Source: an uncultured Bacteroidia bacterium (GTDB lineage Bacteria; Bacteroidota; Bacteroidia; NS11-12g; UBA9320). Taken from it: a stretch of 64,000 nt of DNA. Positions within the stretch are counted from its first letter, which is position 1. Each line of letters begins with the position of its first letter. The notes beneath the pieces were generated by a model that saw nothing but the letters and a program-made list of their open reading frames with translations, ran no database searches and was not told the origin of the DNA. Below, in pieces: positions 1 through 9,247 of this stretch. The position numbers and the translations under genes are program-made. The DNA lies in assembly GCA_943789165.1 (NCBI GenBank), contig CALSTB010000005.1, positions 952,257 to 1,016,256 on the forward strand, given 5' to 3'.

Positions 1-652
1 CAAAGGAAAAACTGTGGTGGTGATTGACATTTTACGTGCAACGTCAACCATTTGTGCCATTTTAGATAATGGTGCCAAAGCCGTCGTTCCAGTGGTATCA
101 GTCGAAGATGCGCTAACGTACACGTCAGATGACTATTTGGTTGCTGGTGAACGAAATGGTGAAAAAGCGAAAGGGTTTGATTTTGGTAATTCTCCAACAG
201 AATACAGCCATTCTGTAATCCAAAACAAACAAGTTGTCTTAACCACGACCAATGGAACTAAGTGTATCCATGCGTCGTTAGCTGCCGATGAAATCTTAGT
301 TGGATCATTTTTTAATCTTGATGTTATAACTTATTATCTAAGAAATAGCGAGAACTCAATTGTGCTGTTTTGTTCGGGTTGGAAAGACCGTGTTAACCTT
401 GAGGATACCTTATTTGCTGGATATGTAGCCAATAACTTAAGAGACACACATTCCTGGGATTCGGATGAAGTTGAATTGGCGATTGATTTGGTCAAGCAGT
501 CACAGCCTGACCCTGCCTCTTTTCTTAAAAAGGCAAGTCATGCACAACGCTTCGAGCGGCTTGGCAACCACGGTGATTTATCCGTATGTATGCAGTTTAA
601 TGCCCACCCAGTAGTTGTGCAATACAACGAAGGTAAATTGTTATCTATCTAA
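1..652 (+). CDS. comB: 2-phosphosulfolactate phosphatase family protein (ComB), 5' truncated
   Basis: ComB-family Mg-dependent phosphatase; in coenzyme M synthesis it removes phosphate from 2-phosphosulfolactate, but the bacterial substrate is less certain. The frame is open from base 2 (K-G-K-T-V-V-V-I-D), so the true start lies before the window; the GTG codons at 14-22 are internal. Family motifs are visible: VVVIDILRATSTI at the N-terminus, then AGERNGEKAKGFDFGNSP, LTTTNGT and VLFCSGWKDRVNLEDTLFAG. It ends TAA at 650-652, convergent with the M16 protease gene. Family assignment is confident; the physiological role is inferred. Confidence 0.88.
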   Translation, partial: KGKTVVVIDILRATSTICAILDNGAKAVVPVVSVEDALTYTSDDYLVAGERNGEKAKGFDFGNSPTEYSHSVIQNKQVVLTTTNGTKCIHASLAADEILVGSFFNLDVITYYLRNSENSIVLFCSGWKDRVNLEDTLFAGYVANNLRDTHSWDSDEVELAIDLVKQSQPDPASFLKKASHAQRFERLGNHGDLSVCMQFNAHPVVVQYNEGKLLSI

Positions 653-689
653 CAAAAAAAAGTCCATCCGCCTAGTGACGAATGGACTT
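653..689 (-). terminator. Rho-independent terminator of the M16 protease gene
   Basis: Eight-base stem AAGTCCAT (660-667) / ATGGACTT (682-689) with a short loop. Read on the minus strand the stem is followed by a run of T (complement of the A-run 654-661), which is correctly oriented to end the gene that stops at 714. It sits 25 bases beyond that stop and 7 bases from the stop of the convergent gene, so it may act in both directions. Confidence 0.85.
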
Positions 690-713
690 CTTATGAATTA
701 CATTCAACTCAGA

Positions 714-3542
714 TTATTCTGAATCAATTACTTTAATTTTTCCGTAACCAAGCGCTTCTAGTCCTGGCTTAATTTTATAGGCATGTCCAACAACGATAAA
801 GACCATTTGATCTGGGTGGATATACGTTTTGGCAATAGCGTCGATGTCCGCCTTCGTTAAGCCATTGATAATACGGCTTTGCTCGTCTTTATAACCAACA
901 GGTAAATTGTTGTCTACGATGTTCGCTAAGAAACCAAGTTTTTGAATAGGTGTTTCATAATCAAGCGCCTCACTCAACAGAATTGAACTTTTGGTGAACG
1001 CCAATTCTTCTTCCGTAATTCCGCTTTCCTTGAATTTTTTCAATTCTTTCATCACTTCCATTATGGCACTATCAGTGGCTTCTTTCTTGATGTTTCCACT
1101 AAACGTGTAATTACCATAATACTGGTTGCCACTAAATCCAGATCGTGCTCCATAGGTATATCCTTTGTCTTCACGAAGATTTAGATTTATACGGCTGCTA
1201 AATGCTCCACCTAAGGTATAGTTCATAACACCTGCTTTAAAGTAATCTCCATTATAGTCGTACTTAAGCGACGGATAACCGGCAATTATCATAGTTTGCG
1301 GTGCGTATGGTTTGTCCACCAAGATGATAGTTGTTTTGTCAAATTTAGTTGGCGCTGGTAAAGCAGGAATAACAACGTTTTTATTCTTCCAAGTTTTAAG
1401 GAAATCAAGCTTGCCCATGATTTCACTCTGAGATACTGGACCTAATATGGATAAACTTGCTACGTTAGGTGAGTAAAAACGCTCGTAGAAGTCTTTACAA
1501 TCATCTACAGATATTTTGTTTACACTTGAAAAATCACCAGAAGATGGATCAGCCAAAATGCTTTTACCATACAATGTTTTGTTGTAGTTGGTTGACGCCA
1601 AGAAGTTTGGATTCGACTTTCTATTGTTGATGGACTCAAGAATTTGCTTTTTGATTCTCTGGAAGTCTTTAGGGTCAAATCGAGGCTGCTCCAAGGTTTC
1701 TTTTAGAATTGCCAATGTCGCATCTAAGTTTTCTTTAAATGACTCAATATAAATGGTTGACGTAGTTGTTCCACTTCCAAAGCTGATACGGCTTCCCAAC
1801 AAGTCTAGTGCCGCACTCATCTCTTCAGATGATAGAGATGCGTTACCTTCATTGAGTAGATCGGCCGTTAGCGAAGCAGTTCCTGAACTAATCTTTTTGT
1901 CGGCTTCTAATAAATGTCCGCCTTCGATTTGTAGATATAGGTATACCTTTTTTAAGTCGTCTGCTTTAGAACCGATTACTTTCAAACCGTTGTCAAAAGT
2001 TTCAGTGTAATAAGCAGGTACTTTTATCGATTTAACTGCAGCAGCTTTAGGCTGAACAGATCTATCAAAATTATCAACTGGTGGATTGTAGGTTAATCCG
2101 TTGTACTGTGCGTCAATCACTTTAGGTTGACCAGCATGTGGGTTGACACTTTTAGAACCTTCATCGTCACCTTCTTTAGGTGCCTGACGAGAAACGGTAA
2201 GGATAACCGCCTTTTTATTCAAAATATACTTTCTAAAAACACGCATAATGTCTTCCTTAGTAACATTGTCATAACGAGCGATCTCATCATTCAAGTTATA
2301 ACCATTACCTAACATCATGTTCCATTCGCTAAGCAAAGTCGCTTTGCTTGCTACTGAATTCACCTGATCTACAAGGTAAGTGCGGTATCCCATTTTAGTG
2401 GCTTCCAATTCTTTGTCAGAAACACCCACCTTATTAAATTCTTGTAATACTTCGTTAATTTGATCTTCCACTTCATTGAAGCTAAGTCCCATATAACGAG
2501 CAATCACCCGGATACTAAAGAAACCAGCCAATTCTAATGCGTTGTTGCTAGACCCAGCTTGAACAGCTTCTTCAGACTTTACAAACTTTTTGTACAACAA
2601 TGAGTTGTTAGTTCCCCCTAATATTTGACCAAGCATGCTTAAAGCCGCTTCGTCTTTATGGTAATTTGGAACTGTCGGAAAGTTCATAACCGTCATCGGT
2701 AAATAAATGTTATCCGTCATTGGGATGTATTTATTTACAGGAAGAATTGGGTCTGTAGCTCTTTGTTGTCTTACTTCTGGACACTTGTTTATCGTTCCAT
2801 AATATTTGTCAACCCATTTTTTAACGTCTTCTGGATTCACATCACCAGAAACGACAAGAGTCGCATTGTTTGGTCCGTACCAACGTAAGAAGAAGTTTCT
2901 TAAATCGTCGAAACTAGCGTCATCTAAATCATCTACATATCCAATTGGCGTCCATTCGTATGGGTGATTTGGATATAGGCTTTTAAACAACACCTCATTC
3001 ACCATCCCGTAAGGTTGGTTATCATAGCGTTGTCTTTTTTCATTTTTTACCGCATCTCTTTGGTTGTTGAACTTCTCTTCAGTAAACCCATCTAAGTGCG
3101 TTCCCATTCGATCTGCTTCTAACCACAACAAAGTTTCTGTCAGGTTGCTTGGAGCCGTATTGATGTATACGGTTTTGTCAAACGACGTGTAGGCATTGTT
3201 CGTTCCACCTGCCTCACTGATGATTTTAAAATGCTCTTCATCGGCTACGTTTTTAGAGCCTTGAAACATCATATGTTCGAAGAAATGGGCAAAACCACTG
3301 TTTCTTGCACTTTCTCTCGCAGAACCAACGTGATAGGCCACTTGTACATGCACAATAGGATCACTATGGTCTTCGTGAATAATTAATGTCAGGTCATTTT
3401 TGTTATGCTTATACTTTTTGTAAGCAATAATGTTTTCATCCACATTACCAGCTACGTCTTCAACAAGTTCGAACTGGGCGAATGATGTGTGAACAAATAG
3501 AACCGACATCAGCGCCAGTGCTACGAATCTTAGTTTCTTCAT
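714..3542 (-). CDS. M16 family zinc peptidase (pitrilysin/insulinase type), secreted
   Basis: A 942-residue two-half M16 metalloprotease. Residues 1-22 form a signal peptide ending in TSFA. The inverted zinc motif H86-F-F-E89-H90 and a downstream glutamate in KNEKRQR (about 168) give a complete active site in the N-terminal half. The C-terminal half (from about 500) is the non-catalytic M16 partner domain with the R/Y substrate-binding pattern in NLREDKGYTYGARSGF. It probably degrades peptides in the periplasm or at the outer membrane. Length is usual for Bacteroidota fused M16 proteins. It is monocistronic, with its own terminator at 653-689. Confidence 0.93.
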   Translation of the reverse strand: MKKLRFVALALMSVLFVHTSFAQFELVEDVAGNVDENIIAYKKYKHNKNDLTLIIHEDHSDPIVHVQVAYHVGSARESARNSGFAHFFEHMMFQGSKNVADEEHFKIISEAGGTNNAYTSFDKTVYINTAPSNLTETLLWLEADRMGTHLDGFTEEKFNNQRDAVKNEKRQRYDNQPYGMVNEVLFKSLYPNHPYEWTPIGYVDDLDDASFDDLRNFFLRWYGPNNATLVVSGDVNPEDVKKWVDKYYGTINKCPEVRQQRATDPILPVNKYIPMTDNIYLPMTVMNFPTVPNYHKDEAALSMLGQILGGTNNSLLYKKFVKSEEAVQAGSSNNALELAGFFSIRVIARYMGLSFNEVEDQINEVLQEFNKVGVSDKELEATKMGYRTYLVDQVNSVASKATLLSEWNMMLGNGYNLNDEIARYDNVTKEDIMRVFRKYILNKKAVILTVSRQAPKEGDDEGSKSVNPHAGQPKVIDAQYNGLTYNPPVDNFDRSVQPKAAAVKSIKVPAYYTETFDNGLKVIGSKADDLKKVYLYLQIEGGHLLEADKKISSGTASLTADLLNEGNASLSSEEMSAALDLLGSRISFGSGTTTSTIYIESFKENLDATLAILKETLEQPRFDPKDFQRIKKQILESINNRKSNPNFLASTNYNKTLYGKSILADPSSGDFSSVNKISVDDCKDFYERFYSPNVASLSILGPVSQSEIMGKLDFLKTWKNKNVVIPALPAPTKFDKTTIILVDKPYAPQTMIIAGYPSLKYDYNGDYFKAGVMNYTLGGAFSSRINLNLREDKGYTYGARSGFSGNQYYGNYTFSGNIKKEATDSAIMEVMKELKKFKESGITEEELAFTKSSILLSEALDYETPIQKLGFLANIVDNNLPVGYKDEQSRIINGLTKADIDAIAKTYIHPDQMVFIVVGHAYKIKPGLEALGYGKIKVIDSE

Positions 3543-3632
3543 TTACTGTATTAAAGTTTTCGCCAAAAATACGATAGGGGTGTTTAGGAACAGAACGTTA
3601 ACGACAAAAAAGTAGTTTCTTTCTTCAAATGT

Positions 3633-4982
3633 TTATTCGAAAGCAATCCACCCTGATGGGATTCCATGCCCTTTGGCGTAGTCAAGAATCTTGACTGCTT
3701 CACTTTTGGTTTTGGTGGCGTAAATGCCTACCCGATAAAAACCATTGGGTTGTGGGAGGATTTTAACAATTTGATAATCCCTTGCAATCATCGCAGCTGA
3801 ACGTTCAGCCAACGCTTTGTCCATCGTCGAAATGGCTATAACATAATAGGAAGAGACCTCTTGGTCAGACTTATATCGTACCATCGGATTTGACACATCT
3901 CCACTCCCATTCGAAACTGGATTGTTTTTATCAGCTATTTGAGGAGTAGCTGTTTTGTCTGGCTGATTAGTATTTGGTTGATTAGGATTTGTGGTCTTAG
4001 TATCTTTTGGAGGATCATTCTTATCTGCCACCGGTTTGTTTTCAATCGTTGGCTTGTCCTTTGTTTCACCAAAGCCAGAAGGATTTTCCTCTGTATCAGC
4101 TGGAGTTTTTACGTTTTTGTTCTCAACTATTTCACCGGTTATTGGATCACAAACAACTTCGACTACTTGATTTAGAGTTAGCACGTCGATGTCTGTTTTG
4201 AGTTTAGAGATTGATTTCTCTAAAGCTTCAATCATGGCAAACATAGAATCACTCATCAGTTTGTTTGCTCCACTTTCTGCCCACGACTCAGGACAACCAC
4301 CTTTTGCTGAAATACCTGGTAAGGTTGGACAATTGTCGTCGACATCCGCGATTCCATCGTTGTCGTAATCTAAAGGTTTGGAAGGTGTGTTGATGTTTTC
4401 CTTTTCTTTACCTATGCTTTGAGAAAAGCCCAATCGATATTGCATGTGGGTATCGAAATCTCCATTGAGTTGCTGATTTAACGCTGCTCCTACTTGTATT
4501 TTTGATTTGGGTCCGAGTTTTACGTTAAAACCAAAACCGTACTCGTTGCTAATGACCATCGGTGTAATGCCAATAGTTTTGTACGCTGATAGATAATTGA
4601 AATTATAACCAAACGAGAGGTAAGGCGCTACTTTTGAGTGAACTGGCAAAAACCGACCGTTATTTAAGGTAAGTATCAAGTCTAGATCCCCACCAAACAA
4701 ATACGACTTTCGGATGAGTGTATTTTCTTCTGTTTGATTTAGCAAAAACCCATTGGTTATTCCAGCAGAAAAACCCCATGACCGACCTAAATATCGGTTG
4801 TAAGAAATACGGATCGACTGTGACAAGGAAGAATCAAAACTGGTAATTTTATTGTCGAGTAGACGGACATTGTAATCGTGAAAATCTTGGTTGATGCCAA
4901 AACCGTTTTTATAATTCGCTTGCTGCGGAAATCCCAAAAATGGAATCACAAACAGAAAGGTTGGAATTACAAAGCGCTTCAT
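3633..4982 (-). CDS. Outer-membrane protein with thrombospondin type-3 motif and C-terminal SPOR domain
   Basis: A 449-residue envelope protein. After an N-terminal signal (MKRFVIPTFLFVIPFLGFPQ) comes a beta-rich region of about 180 residues resembling an outer-membrane barrel, then a calcium-binding type-3 repeat DYDNDGIADVDDNCPTLPG near residue 205. A Pro/Thr/Asn/Lys-rich linker follows (about 300-365). The C-terminal 75 residues look like a SPOR fold (YYVIAISTMDKALAERSAAM ... GFYRVGIYATKTKSEA), which in other proteins binds denuded septal peptidoglycan. The ATG at 4982 is preferred over an in-frame GTG one codon upstream. It resembles OmpA-type proteins with the usual OmpA domain replaced by SPOR. 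Confidence 0.75.
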   Translation of the reverse strand: MKRFVIPTFLFVIPFLGFPQQANYKNGFGINQDFHDYNVRLLDNKITSFDSSLSQSIRISYNRYLGRSWGFSAGITNGFLLNQTEENTLIRKSYLFGGDLDLILTLNNGRFLPVHSKVAPYLSFGYNFNYLSAYKTIGITPMVISNEYGFGFNVKLGPKSKIQVGAALNQQLNGDFDTHMQYRLGFSQSIGKEKENINTPSKPLDYDNDGIADVDDNCPTLPGISAKGGCPESWAESGANKLMSDSMFAMIEALEKSISKLKTDIDVLTLNQVVEVVCDPITGEIVENKNVKTPADTEENPSGFGETKDKPTIENKPVADKNDPPKDTKTTNPNQPNTNQPDKTATPQIADKNNPVSNGSGDVSNPMVRYKSDQEVSSYYVIAISTMDKALAERSAAMIARDYQIVKILPQPNGFYRVGIYATKTKSEAVKILDYAKGHGIPSGWIAFE

Positions 4983-5051
4983 CACTGGTGTTTATCTGTA
5001 CTTACTTAAACAAAGCTATTTGATAATCAGTTGTTTGTATCAAATGGCAGT

Positions 5052-5102
5052 GTCTTGTTTCAAACAAGACTTAGTAAAAGACTAGTATTTTATACAGTAT
5101 AA
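5052..5102. promoter_or_regulatory. Two palindromes upstream of the SPOR outer-membrane protein gene
   Basis: GTCTTGTTT-C-AAACAAGAC (5052-5070) is a perfect dyad, and TTATAC-A-GTATAA (5090-5102) is a second one 20 bases away. Both lie in the 153-bp gap between the methyltransferase stop and the outer-membrane protein start. They could be operator or promoter elements; no T-tract follows either, so a terminator is less likely. Confidence 0.4.
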
Positions 5103-5135
5103 ACGCAAGTTCTGTACCGTTTAATATGTCGTGTA

Positions 5136-5939
5136 TTATGCTGGCTTGGTCGCCAACAAACTGTATACCATTGGAATGTAGTTGCCCAGATGTTCAATTC
5201 TATATTTACCCGGTTCAAATTCGACGGTATGCATAAAGCAGTTGTACGGCGAATAATCAAATTCGTTAAATGAATTGATGACCAAACCACTTTTGATTAA
5301 CGCGTTTAACACTTCCGAAGTGCCGTGGTTCCACATGACGTATTCTTCATGGATGTCTGCATCACGATCGGTATAGGTCCCTTCCTGGGTTTCATGAATC
5401 GGGCCGTCATTGAAATAGTTATATCCAACACCAGCAAATTCATCGTCGAACATCCAAACAACTGGATGAAATTCTGCAAAAACAAACTGTCCACCTGGTT
5501 TTAGGAATTTGGATACTACATCAGCCCAGCGGTCCATATCTGGTAACCAGCCAATCGTCCCATAACTTGTAAAAACGATATCGAATTGCTCATTTAGGAC
5601 TTGGTCCAAACTGTACAGGTCACATTCGATAAACCTCACTGAGGTATCTGTTTTTTCTGCTAATTCGTTGGCGATTTTAATTGAGACGTCTGAAAGGTCA
5701 ACGCCCGTTACTTCCGCTCCCATTCTGGCTAGCGATATGCTGTCTTGACCAAAGTGACATTGTAAATGCAATATGCGCTTTTCTTTTACATCACCTAGTA
5801 ATGCTAGTTCGATGCTATTCAAGGAGTTTTTCCCCGCGATGAAGGCTTCATTGTCATAAAACTCTGAAGCAAAATGAACTGGGGTTTTTTTATTCCAAGC
5901 CTCTTTGTTGACGTTTAAGTAATCGCTGATTTTATCCAT
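5136..5939 (-). CDS. Class I SAM-dependent methyltransferase
   Basis: A 267-residue Rossmann methyltransferase. The SAM-binding motif I is RILHLQCHFGQDS (about 56-67), followed by the acidic ribose-binding segment EVTGVDLSD (77-84) and a motif IV-like DIVFTSYGTIGWLPD. The ATG at 5939 is chosen because it lies one base past the stop of the upstream gene; an in-frame start 18 codons earlier would run into that gene. The acceptor substrate cannot be read from sequence. It ends a short minus-strand operon with the membrane protein and TfoX-N genes. Confidence 0.85.
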   Translation of the reverse strand: MDKISDYLNVNKEAWNKKTPVHFASEFYDNEAFIAGKNSLNSIELALLGDVKEKRILHLQCHFGQDSISLARMGAEVTGVDLSDVSIKIANELAEKTDTSVRFIECDLYSLDQVLNEQFDIVFTSYGTIGWLPDMDRWADVVSKFLKPGGQFVFAEFHPVVWMFDDEFAGVGYNYFNDGPIHETQEGTYTDRDADIHEEYVMWNHGTSEVLNALIKSGLVINSFNEFDYSPYNCFMHTVEFEPGKYRIEHLGNYIPMVYSLLATKPA

Positions 5940-5940
5940 T

Positions 5941-6456
5941 TTATTGTCGTGGTTCGTCTTTTTTGCCAAACCAGACTGCAAGTTTGGCTGCATTTAAACT
6001 AATAAACAAACCAAATAGGATGGATAAGAAAGAATACATAAACTCTTGGAGCCTAAAATTTGAAGCAATAGGCACTTTATTTGAGATATTCTCGGCAAAG
6101 AAATAATATATCTGCATCACAAAAGTTACGGCATAGTCTGTTGCCAGCAATACTCCAGTAAACACAAATACCAGCTTAAACAGTTTGTGAGACGAGAGGT
6201 CCGACGTGGCTATTTGATGCGAATCATGGCCTTCATCAAGATGTAAAAACTTAATGATGATGTCCGTTCTAAAAACAAGGATATGCGAAATAACCAGTAC
6301 CATAGCAAACGAGATGGCTGAACTGATGATTGAATTTACGTCATAACTATTATAGGTGGAATACATAGCTGCCACCAAGTTTCCCATCACGTATCTGATA
6401 AAAAAGAATACGCCTATAAGTCTTAAAATGACTCGATATATATCTTTAATGGTCAT
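5941..6456 (-). CDS. Hypothetical four-helix membrane protein
   Basis: A 171-residue integral membrane protein of unknown function. Hydrophobic segments are seen at about 8-30, 43-63, 90-112 and 138-158, with a charged cytosolic-looking loop HLDEGHDSHQ between the second and third. It overlaps the upstream TfoX-N gene by four bases (ATGA) and is followed one base later by the methyltransferase, so the three are probably cotranscribed and translationally coupled. No family is recognised. Confidence 0.7.
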   Translation of the reverse strand: MTIKDIYRVILRLIGVFFFIRYVMGNLVAAMYSTYNSYDVNSIISSAISFAMVLVISHILVFRTDIIIKFLHLDEGHDSHQIATSDLSSHKLFKLVFVFTGVLLATDYAVTFVMQIYYFFAENISNKVPIASNFRLQEFMYSFLSILFGLFISLNAAKLAVWFGKKDEPRQ

Positions 6457-6776
6457 GACTTAGAAAGTGCAATTGCCTTTTGTGCGAGTTCGACAAATAT
6501 GGGTGTTTGAATATGTTCTTCGGGTACAGAAAAATAAGGCATCTTGGAGTGGCGTTCACCTCCCATTTCCTCTAAAGTCTTTTGTACCGAATCATCGAAT
6601 TTTATGAATGCTTGTCCTTTGGCACTTATCAATCCAAACATTTTACCGTCGTGGAAGATCCCATGACCACCAAACATTTTTTTACTGGTGATTCCGCCTA
6701 TTGGGCTCAATTTCCCAGTAATTAGGTCCGCAAGATCATTGGCCGCATTGGTATTTTTTTCTCCTTTAACTCCCAT
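6453..6776 (-). CDS. TfoX/Sxy N-terminal domain protein
   Basis: A 107-residue protein matching the stand-alone N-terminal domain of TfoX/Sxy: ITSKKMFGGHGIFHDGKMFG, FIKFDD and MPYFSVPEE are typical positions. In gamma-proteobacteria TfoX controls competence with CRP, but the short single-domain version in other phyla has no established role. First gene of a three-gene minus-strand operon (TfoX-N, membrane protein, methyltransferase). Confidence 0.85.
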   Translation of the reverse strand: MGVKGEKNTNAANDLADLITGKLSPIGGITSKKMFGGHGIFHDGKMFGLISAKGQAFIKFDDSVQKTLEEMGGERHSKMPYFSVPEEHIQTPIFVELAQKAIALSKS

Positions 6777-6848
6777 ACTGCAAGGTAATACATCGCAGTA
6801 AAATGTGATAGTTATTCATTAAAATAGTCAAGCTTTGTTCCACCACTG

Positions 6849-7409
6849 TTAAGGAACGAGATCAAACTCATAATACCAGTAAGTGAGAAGTGAATCTCCG
6901 TAAACGATAACATCATCACCGTGAACTGAGAGTACTGGCGAACAAGATTTATCTTTACTTACGACAAGAATTCTTTGCCCATAAAGTGGAATAAACCCTT
7001 CAATTAGTTTCGAATTATACCCAGCCTCGGACAGAACTGTATCCACCACATCCCGGTTTTCACGTACCAGTTGAACTAGCCATTGGGTTTGTTTATAATC
7101 GTCAGGATATGTATAACACCTCCTTTCATAATGATCAATGATACCGTTATCTGGATCAAAAGAAACATGTGGTAAATCAAAACCATTCATCACCTGTAGC
7201 ATTTGGACATAATCGTCAGGAAATGAAAAACCAAACAAGTGTTCTAATTGCTGTATTTCTAGACTTGACAAACCTTTTTCCCAAGTCGTATTTGGCTGAA
7301 TTTGATATCCCCACGTATTATTCGTGTCAATCACTGTGGACTGAAACTTAGTTTCCGATAACTTTTTAAGGTGCAGCCAGGCACTTTGATTTAGTGCTCC
7401 TTGCTCCAT
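6849..7409 (-). CDS. SMI1/KNR4 (SUKH) family protein
   Basis: A 186-residue SUKH-fold protein. The signature LSSLEIQQLEHLFGFSFPDDYVQMLQVMNG (about 45-75, quoted in parts: LEHLFGFSFPDDY, MLQVMNGFD) gives the family. In bacteria many SUKH proteins neutralise polymorphic toxins; others have unrelated roles. No toxin gene is adjacent, so an orphan immunity role is only inference. The ATG at 7409 follows the upstream stop by three bases; a TTG one codon earlier is also possible. Confidence 0.75.
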   Translation of the reverse strand: MEQGALNQSAWLHLKKLSETKFQSTVIDTNNTWGYQIQPNTTWEKGLSSLEIQQLEHLFGFSFPDDYVQMLQVMNGFDLPHVSFDPDNGIIDHYERRCYTYPDDYKQTQWLVQLVRENRDVVDTVLSEAGYNSKLIEGFIPLYGQRILVVSKDKSCSPVLSVHGDDVIVYGDSLLTYWYYEFDLVP

Positions 7410-7412
7410 CAA

Positions 7413-7841
7413 CTACCCTTGAAAACCAATTTTATTATGACTGCCATCGCAGTAAGGCTTATTCGTTGATGCACCACAACGACAGAATGCCGTCATGTTG
7501 TCTTTGAGCTCAATAGTACCATCAGCCTTTTTTACTTCAATACTGCCTTTGCATAACAGCGGTCCGTTTGGTGACACCTGAATGGAGGTTGCGGCTGGTG
7601 TTGATGTCTTAACGTCCTTCTGATCTGAATTTTCTAGATAACTCAAGGCACCAGAGGGACAAAGCTTTATCTGGGCTCTAAGTTCTTCTGCACTTGCATT
7701 TTCGGGGGTAAGCCAAGGCTTTTCCTTTGGCTTATACACGTTAGGTAAGGCTTTCACACATTCTGCAGCGTGGATGCATTTAGCAGGTTTCCAGACTACT
7801 GTAATATCTCCCGCGTCGTACTTCTTAGTTATGTCTTTCAT
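7413..7841 (-). CDS. Fer4_19 (YjdI-like) plus CDGSH iron-sulfur fusion protein
   Basis: A 142-residue two-domain iron-sulfur protein. Residues 5-70 match the small Fe-S domain of YjdI (VWKPAKCIHAAECVKALP ... IKLCPSGAL), with cysteines at CIHAAEC and LCPSGA. Residues 90-140 form a CDGSH-type [2Fe-2S] domain with AFCRCGASTNKPYCDGSH, where three Cys and one His bind the cluster. Likely an electron-transfer or redox-sensing protein in the cytosol. It is followed closely by the SUKH gene and preceded by pirin, consistent with a redox-linked cluster. Confidence 0.88.
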   Translation of the reverse strand: MKDITKKYDAGDITVVWKPAKCIHAAECVKALPNVYKPKEKPWLTPENASAEELRAQIKLCPSGALSYLENSDQKDVKTSTPAATSIQVSPNGPLLCKGSIEVKKADGTIELKDNMTAFCRCGASTNKPYCDGSHNKIGFQG

Positions 7842-7868
7842 AAATCAATCGTAAAGATACGGTTGATT

Positions 7869-8738
7869 TTAATCAAACTCCTCTATCAAGATTCCCATCT
7901 TTCCAATTTGATAATCCCTCATGGCCTCCATAATCTCTGTTTGGTTGTTCATCACATACGGTCCGTAAGACTGCACTTTTTCGTTAATAGGCTCTCCGCT
8001 AAGCAAAATATATCGCGTATCAAATGTTGCCTTAATGTCGATTATCTCTTCGCTGTTTTCAAAGACAACCATTTCCTTGGCATGTACCTGTTCACCGTTT
8101 ACCTTCATTTCACCGTCGAGCAAATACAGAAGTGCGTTGTATGATGCCGGAATGGCTATTTCTCGCTCACCTGATCGAAGTAATTCACCTCTTAACAGTG
8201 TCTGATTTGTAAAGGTGGGTGCTGGTCCTTTGGCGTTTTCGAATTCACCTGCCACTACCCAAATCTTTGATTTATCAGATTCAATTAACGGTGTGTCGGC
8301 AGCTTCAATTGGCTGGTAAAAAGCAGGATCCATTTTGTGCTTGGCGGGTACATTTACCCAAAACTGAATAAACTCGAGTTCACCTCCGTTTTCAACAAAT
8401 TCTTTAGAGTGTCTTTCACTGTGGGTGATTCCACGTCCAGCAAACATCCACTGTGTTCCTCCGGCATTGACTGTGGCTTTATTACCGAGAGAATCCCTAT
8501 GTACCACGTTTCCTTTAAACACAAAGGTTACAGGACTAAATCCTCTGTGTGGATGAGGTCCCACTCCAACTTCGTTTTGACGTTGTCCGCCTAACAATGC
8601 TCCTTTCCAATGATGGATGAGTAGAAAGGGATCTATATACTCTATTGAATCGTGTGGTAGCGGTTGATCTATGATGTGGCCACCCATTTGAACAAGTTGT
8701 GAACGCACAACTGACTTAATTGGTTTTAAGAGATTCAT
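7869..8738 (-). CDS. Pirin family protein
   Basis: A 289-residue bicupin. The metal-binding set of pirins is intact: HPHRGF (two His) and ITHSERH (His and Glu) in the N-terminal cupin, with GGTQWMFAGRGITHSE as the family signature. The C-terminal cupin begins near residue 170. Bacterial pirins bind iron; some show quercetin 2,3-dioxygenase activity or regulate enzymes, and which applies here is unknown. The next gene upstream ends one base before its start region, suggesting cotranscription. Confidence 0.92.
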   Translation of the reverse strand: MNLLKPIKSVVRSQLVQMGGHIIDQPLPHDSIEYIDPFLLIHHWKGALLGGQRQNEVGVGPHPHRGFSPVTFVFKGNVVHRDSLGNKATVNAGGTQWMFAGRGITHSERHSKEFVENGGELEFIQFWVNVPAKHKMDPAFYQPIEAADTPLIESDKSKIWVVAGEFENAKGPAPTFTNQTLLRGELLRSGEREIAIPASYNALLYLLDGEMKVNGEQVHAKEMVVFENSEEIIDIKATFDTRYILLSGEPINEKVQSYGPYVMNNQTEIMEAMRDYQIGKMGILIEEFD

Positions 8739-8739
8739 G

Positions 8740-9243
8740 TTATTTACGATAATATTTCATTAGTCTTTTCGACTTTCTTTTTTGTGGTGGATACAAAATG
8801 TCTAATTGCGCATCACGGTAATTGAACAAGGTGAAAAACCTAGGTAAAATGAAGTTTTCATACAAGAATTCACCAATAATGGGTATAGGTGGCTCAAACG
8901 TAATAATGTCTCTCATAATCACATTTTCACGATCTTGTATGATGATGTGTTGATGTTCCCATCTACGAAAAGGACCTTTAACTTGCACGTCCGTAAAGCA
9001 ATCATGCTGCCTAATGTCTTTGTACTTGGCGACCCAATTAATAGTAACAAAAGGTAGTAGTTTGATTTGGTACTTTGCCGTCATGCCTTCTTCAATGACT
9101 GTTTTAGAAACGTCACCAATGCGTTTCCCACCAAATTTCTTTGGTGTCAGTTTCTCGAGATTATTCGGGTTTGTTAGAAAGGCCCATAGCTCTTCCACCG
9201 TTGTATCGACTAGATGGTCACGCATTATGGAATAAACAGGCAA
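8740..9243 (-). CDS. SRPBCC family protein
   Basis: A 167-residue START/Bet v1-like protein. The N-terminal MPVYSIMRDHLV followed by VEELWAFLTNPNNLEKLTP is the usual beginning of this subfamily, and this supports a TTG start at 9243 rather than the ATG six codons later. The central RRWEHQHII and MRDIITFEPP strands also fit. These proteins form a helix-grip cavity for a hydrophobic ligand; none can be assigned. Ends two bases before pirin starts. Confidence 0.8.
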   Translation of the reverse strand: MPVYSIMRDHLVDTTVEELWAFLTNPNNLEKLTPKKFGGKRIGDVSKTVIEEGMTAKYQIKLLPFVTINWVAKYKDIRQHDCFTDVQVKGPFRRWEHQHIIIQDRENVIMRDIITFEPPIPIIGEFLYENFILPRFFTLFNYRDAQLDILYPPQKRKSKRLMKYYRK

Positions 9244-9247
9244 GGTT

